Positions 13,534 to 15,046 of a stretch of 15,046 nucleotides of DNA are shown here, piece by piece. Location: the NCBI GenBank assembly GCA_029932425.1, contig JAOZQC010000020.1, forward strand, positions 1 through 15,046, read 5' to 3'. Positions within the stretch are counted from its first letter, which is position 1, and every line of letters begins with the position of its first letter. The notes beneath the pieces were generated by a model. It saw only the letters and a list, made by a program, of their open reading frames with translations, was not told the origin of the DNA and made no database searches. The stretch is from Planctomycetota bacterium (lineage in GTDB: Bacteria; Planctomycetota; JAJSAM01). The position numbers and the translations under genes are program-made.

Positions 13534-14901
13534 ATGACCCGGACCCTGGCCGTGGACGCGCTGGAGCGGATGGAAGCCTCCCGGTGTCTGGCCCGGGAAG
13601 CGATCACCCCGCTCCTCGCGAGGAGGGAGATCTCGGCCGAGGACCAGAGCTTCCTCTGGGAGCTCGTCCACGGCGTCACGCGCCACCGCACCACGATCGA
13701 CCGGATCCTCACCACGTTCTCCCGGGTGAAGCTCCGGAAGGTGCACCGCCGCGTTCTCCAGGCGCTCCGGATCGCGGTCTACCAGATCGTGTACCTCGAC
13801 CGGGTGCCGCGGTGGGCGGCCGTCTACGACTCCGTGGAGATCGTGAAGGCCCGGTTTCCGGGGTGGATCGTGAAGTTCGCGAACGGCTGCCTGCGGGCCG
13901 TCTCCCGGGCGGTGGACATGAAGGTGGCGGGCCCCCTCCCGCCCGAGGACCTCCGCCGGGCCGTCCCCATCAGCGGCCAGCGCCACTGCCTGTTCACGGC
14001 TCCCCTCTTCCCGGATCCCCGCGAGGACCCGGTGGGCTCCCTCGCCCTGCGCCACTCCCATCCCGAGTGGCTCGTGCGTCGCTGGCTCGAGCGCTACGGC
14101 CCGGAGACCGCGGAGGCGGTGCTGCGCGCCGGGAACGAGCCCCCCTTCCTGTGGCTCCGGGCGGCCCCGGACCGGATCCGGGATCTCGTCCGGGAGCTGG
14201 GACGCCGGGGCATCGGCCACGAGGTGACGGCGGTCCCCCCGGAGGCGGTGCGGCTCACCGAGCCCGTGGGTCGAATCCACGAGCTGCCCGGCTACCGGCA
14301 GGGCTGGTTCGTGGTCCAGGACCGGACGGCCATGCGCGCCGCCCCCCTGCTCGGGCCCCGTCCGGGAGACCGCGTCCTCGACCTCTGCGCCGCTCCCGGG
14401 GGGAAGGCCACCCACCTGGCCCACCTGGTGGGACCGGAGGGGACGGTGGTGGCCGTGGACCGCCGGCCCCGCCGCCTGGCGAAGCTCCTGGAAACCGCGG
14501 GACGGCTCGGCCTCGGCAACATCTCCCCCGTCGTGGCCGACGCCCGGGCGCCGGACCTCGACCTGGGAGAGCCCTTCGACCGCGTCCTCCTGGATGTGCC
14601 GTGCAGCAACACGGGGGTGCTCGCGAAGCGGGTGGAGGCCCGCCACCGGATCTCTCCGGAGCAGGTGGAGTCCCTGGCCGAGGTCCAGCGGGAACTCCTC
14701 CGGGCCGCCGTCCGACACTCGAGGCCCGGCGCCGTCCTCGTGTACTCCACCTGCTCCCTGGAGCCCGAGGAAGGCCCCGGGCTCCTCCACCGGGCCATCG
14801 AAGACGGCCTCCCCCTGGAGCTCGAGGAGGAGATCTCGGTCCTGCCGGAGGCGCGCTACTGCGACGGCGGATATCTCGCGCGGCTGGTCCGGAAGAGATA
14901 A
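13534..14901 (+). CDS. rsmB: 16S rRNA (cytosine-967 C5) methyltransferase RsmB/Sun
   Basis: The 455-residue protein has an N-terminal NusB-like RNA-binding domain (about 3-130, TRTLAVDALERME at the start) and a C-terminal SAM-dependent m5C methyltransferase domain (about 255-455). Visible are the FVVQD motif (259-263), SAM motif I DLCAAPGGK (283-291), AVDRR (307-311), motif IV DVPCSNTG with Cys357, and motif VI YSTCSLEPEE with the catalytic Cys407. Together these mark the NOL1/NOP2/Sun family with the NusB fusion typical of RsmB, which modifies C967 of 16S rRNA in the cytosol. The SNTG variant of motif IV (rather than SGTG) is found in planctomycete-like proteins, from memory. ATG 13534 is chosen because it begins the NusB domain and has GGAAGGAG just upstream; an earlier in-frame ATG (13411) would add 41 Gly/Pro/Arg-rich residues without a ribosome site. 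Confidence 0.95.
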   Translation: MTRTLAVDALERMEASRCLAREAITPLLARREISAEDQSFLWELVHGVTRHRTTIDRILTTFSRVKLRKVHRRVLQALRIAVYQIVYLDRVPRWAAVYDSVEIVKARFPGWIVKFANGCLRAVSRAVDMKVAGPLPPEDLRRAVPISGQRHCLFTAPLFPDPREDPVGSLALRHSHPEWLVRRWLERYGPETAEAVLRAGNEPPFLWLRAAPDRIRDLVRELGRRGIGHEVTAVPPEAVRLTEPVGRIHELPGYRQGWFVVQDRTAMRAAPLLGPRPGDRVLDLCAAPGGKATHLAHLVGPEGTVVAVDRRPRRLAKLLETAGRLGLGNISPVVADARAPDLDLGEPFDRVLLDVPCSNTGVLAKRVEARHRISPEQVESLAEVQRELLRAAVRHSRPGAVLVYSTCSLEPEEGPGLLHRAIEDGLPLELEEEISVLPEARYCDGGYLARLVRKR

Positions 14902-14933
14902 CCTCCCCACCTGCTCTTCCGAGGTACCCAGCC

Positions 14934-15046
14934 ATGGCCCATCGAAACCGGCGGCCTCCACCCGGCCGCAGACGGTCCCCCGCTCCCGCGAGACGAACCT
15001 CCCCCGGCCGGACCCGGGCGCCTTCCCGCCCGGCGGCTTCCCGGAG
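14934..15046 (+). CDS. Possible start of a further gene (3' truncated), basic Pro/Arg/Ser-rich N-terminus
   Basis: An ATG 32 bases after the rsmB stop has GAGG nine bases upstream and stays open for 37 codons to the window edge. The visible part, beginning MAHRNRRPPPGRRR, is strongly basic and Pro/Ser/Arg-rich, which could be a disordered N-terminal tail of a membrane or nucleic-acid-binding protein. No family can be named, and at this GC content an open frame of this length proves little. Confidence 0.35.
   Translation, partial: MAHRNRRPPPGRRRSPAPARRTSPGRTRAPSRPAASR

Noticed and set aside
1..15046. CRISPR arrays, tRNA or rRNA genes, insertion sequences, phage genes
   Set aside because: No regular spaced repeats, cloverleaf-like sequences, transposase motifs or terminal inverted repeats with target duplications were seen on either strand.

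Overview
The window is GC-rich chromosomal DNA, visibly above 70% G+C by eye, and densely packed with genes. The gene families point to a Gram-negative bacterium from a deep-branching, probably uncultured lineage. The hints are a mevalonate pathway with class II HMG-CoA reductase and flavin-type isomerase, a secreted TPR/FG-GAP/UnbV protein, an ECF sigma factor with a zinc-type anti-sigma factor, and an RsmB with a DVPCSNTG motif IV. Planctomycetota-, Acidobacteriota- or Myxococcota-like groups all fit, and the sequence alone does not decide between them. I see no rRNA, tRNA, CRISPR array, transposase or phage gene, and no base-composition break that would suggest recent transfer.

Positions 1-6294 (+ strand) form one tightly packed operon. 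It holds the end of a GT4 glycosyltransferase, a PduO-type cobalamin adenosyltransferase, type 2 IPP isomerase (fni), a fused HMG-CoA reductase/mevalonate kinase, diphosphomevalonate decarboxylase and phosphomevalonate kinase. Most junctions overlap by 1-4 bases. Together these cover every step from HMG-CoA to IPP and DMAPP. HMG-CoA synthase and thiolase are not in the window. The two oddities are the reductase-kinase fusion, which carries an internal GTG start with a good Shine-Dalgarno exactly where a free kinase would begin, and a His in place of a usually conserved active-site Gln in Fni.

Positions 6372-13309 (- strand, read right to left) form a second operon: ECF sigma factor, anti-sigma factor, an HtrA-like PDZ protein that has lost its whole catalytic triad, a secreted TPR + seven-repeat FG-GAP + UnbV protein, MazG, a secreted protein of unknown function, and a short RdhA-like two-cluster iron-sulfur protein. 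The anti-sigma gene is out of frame by one base at a CCCGGGG heptamer, so it is either a base-call error or a -1 frameshift. The sigma / anti-sigma / inactive protease trio resembles an envelope-stress circuit in which the DegS-like partner can no longer cut.

Positions 13310-13533 are a divergent intergenic region with candidate promoters and inverted repeats. It is followed by rsmB (+ strand, 13534-14901) and the possible start of one more gene running off the right edge.
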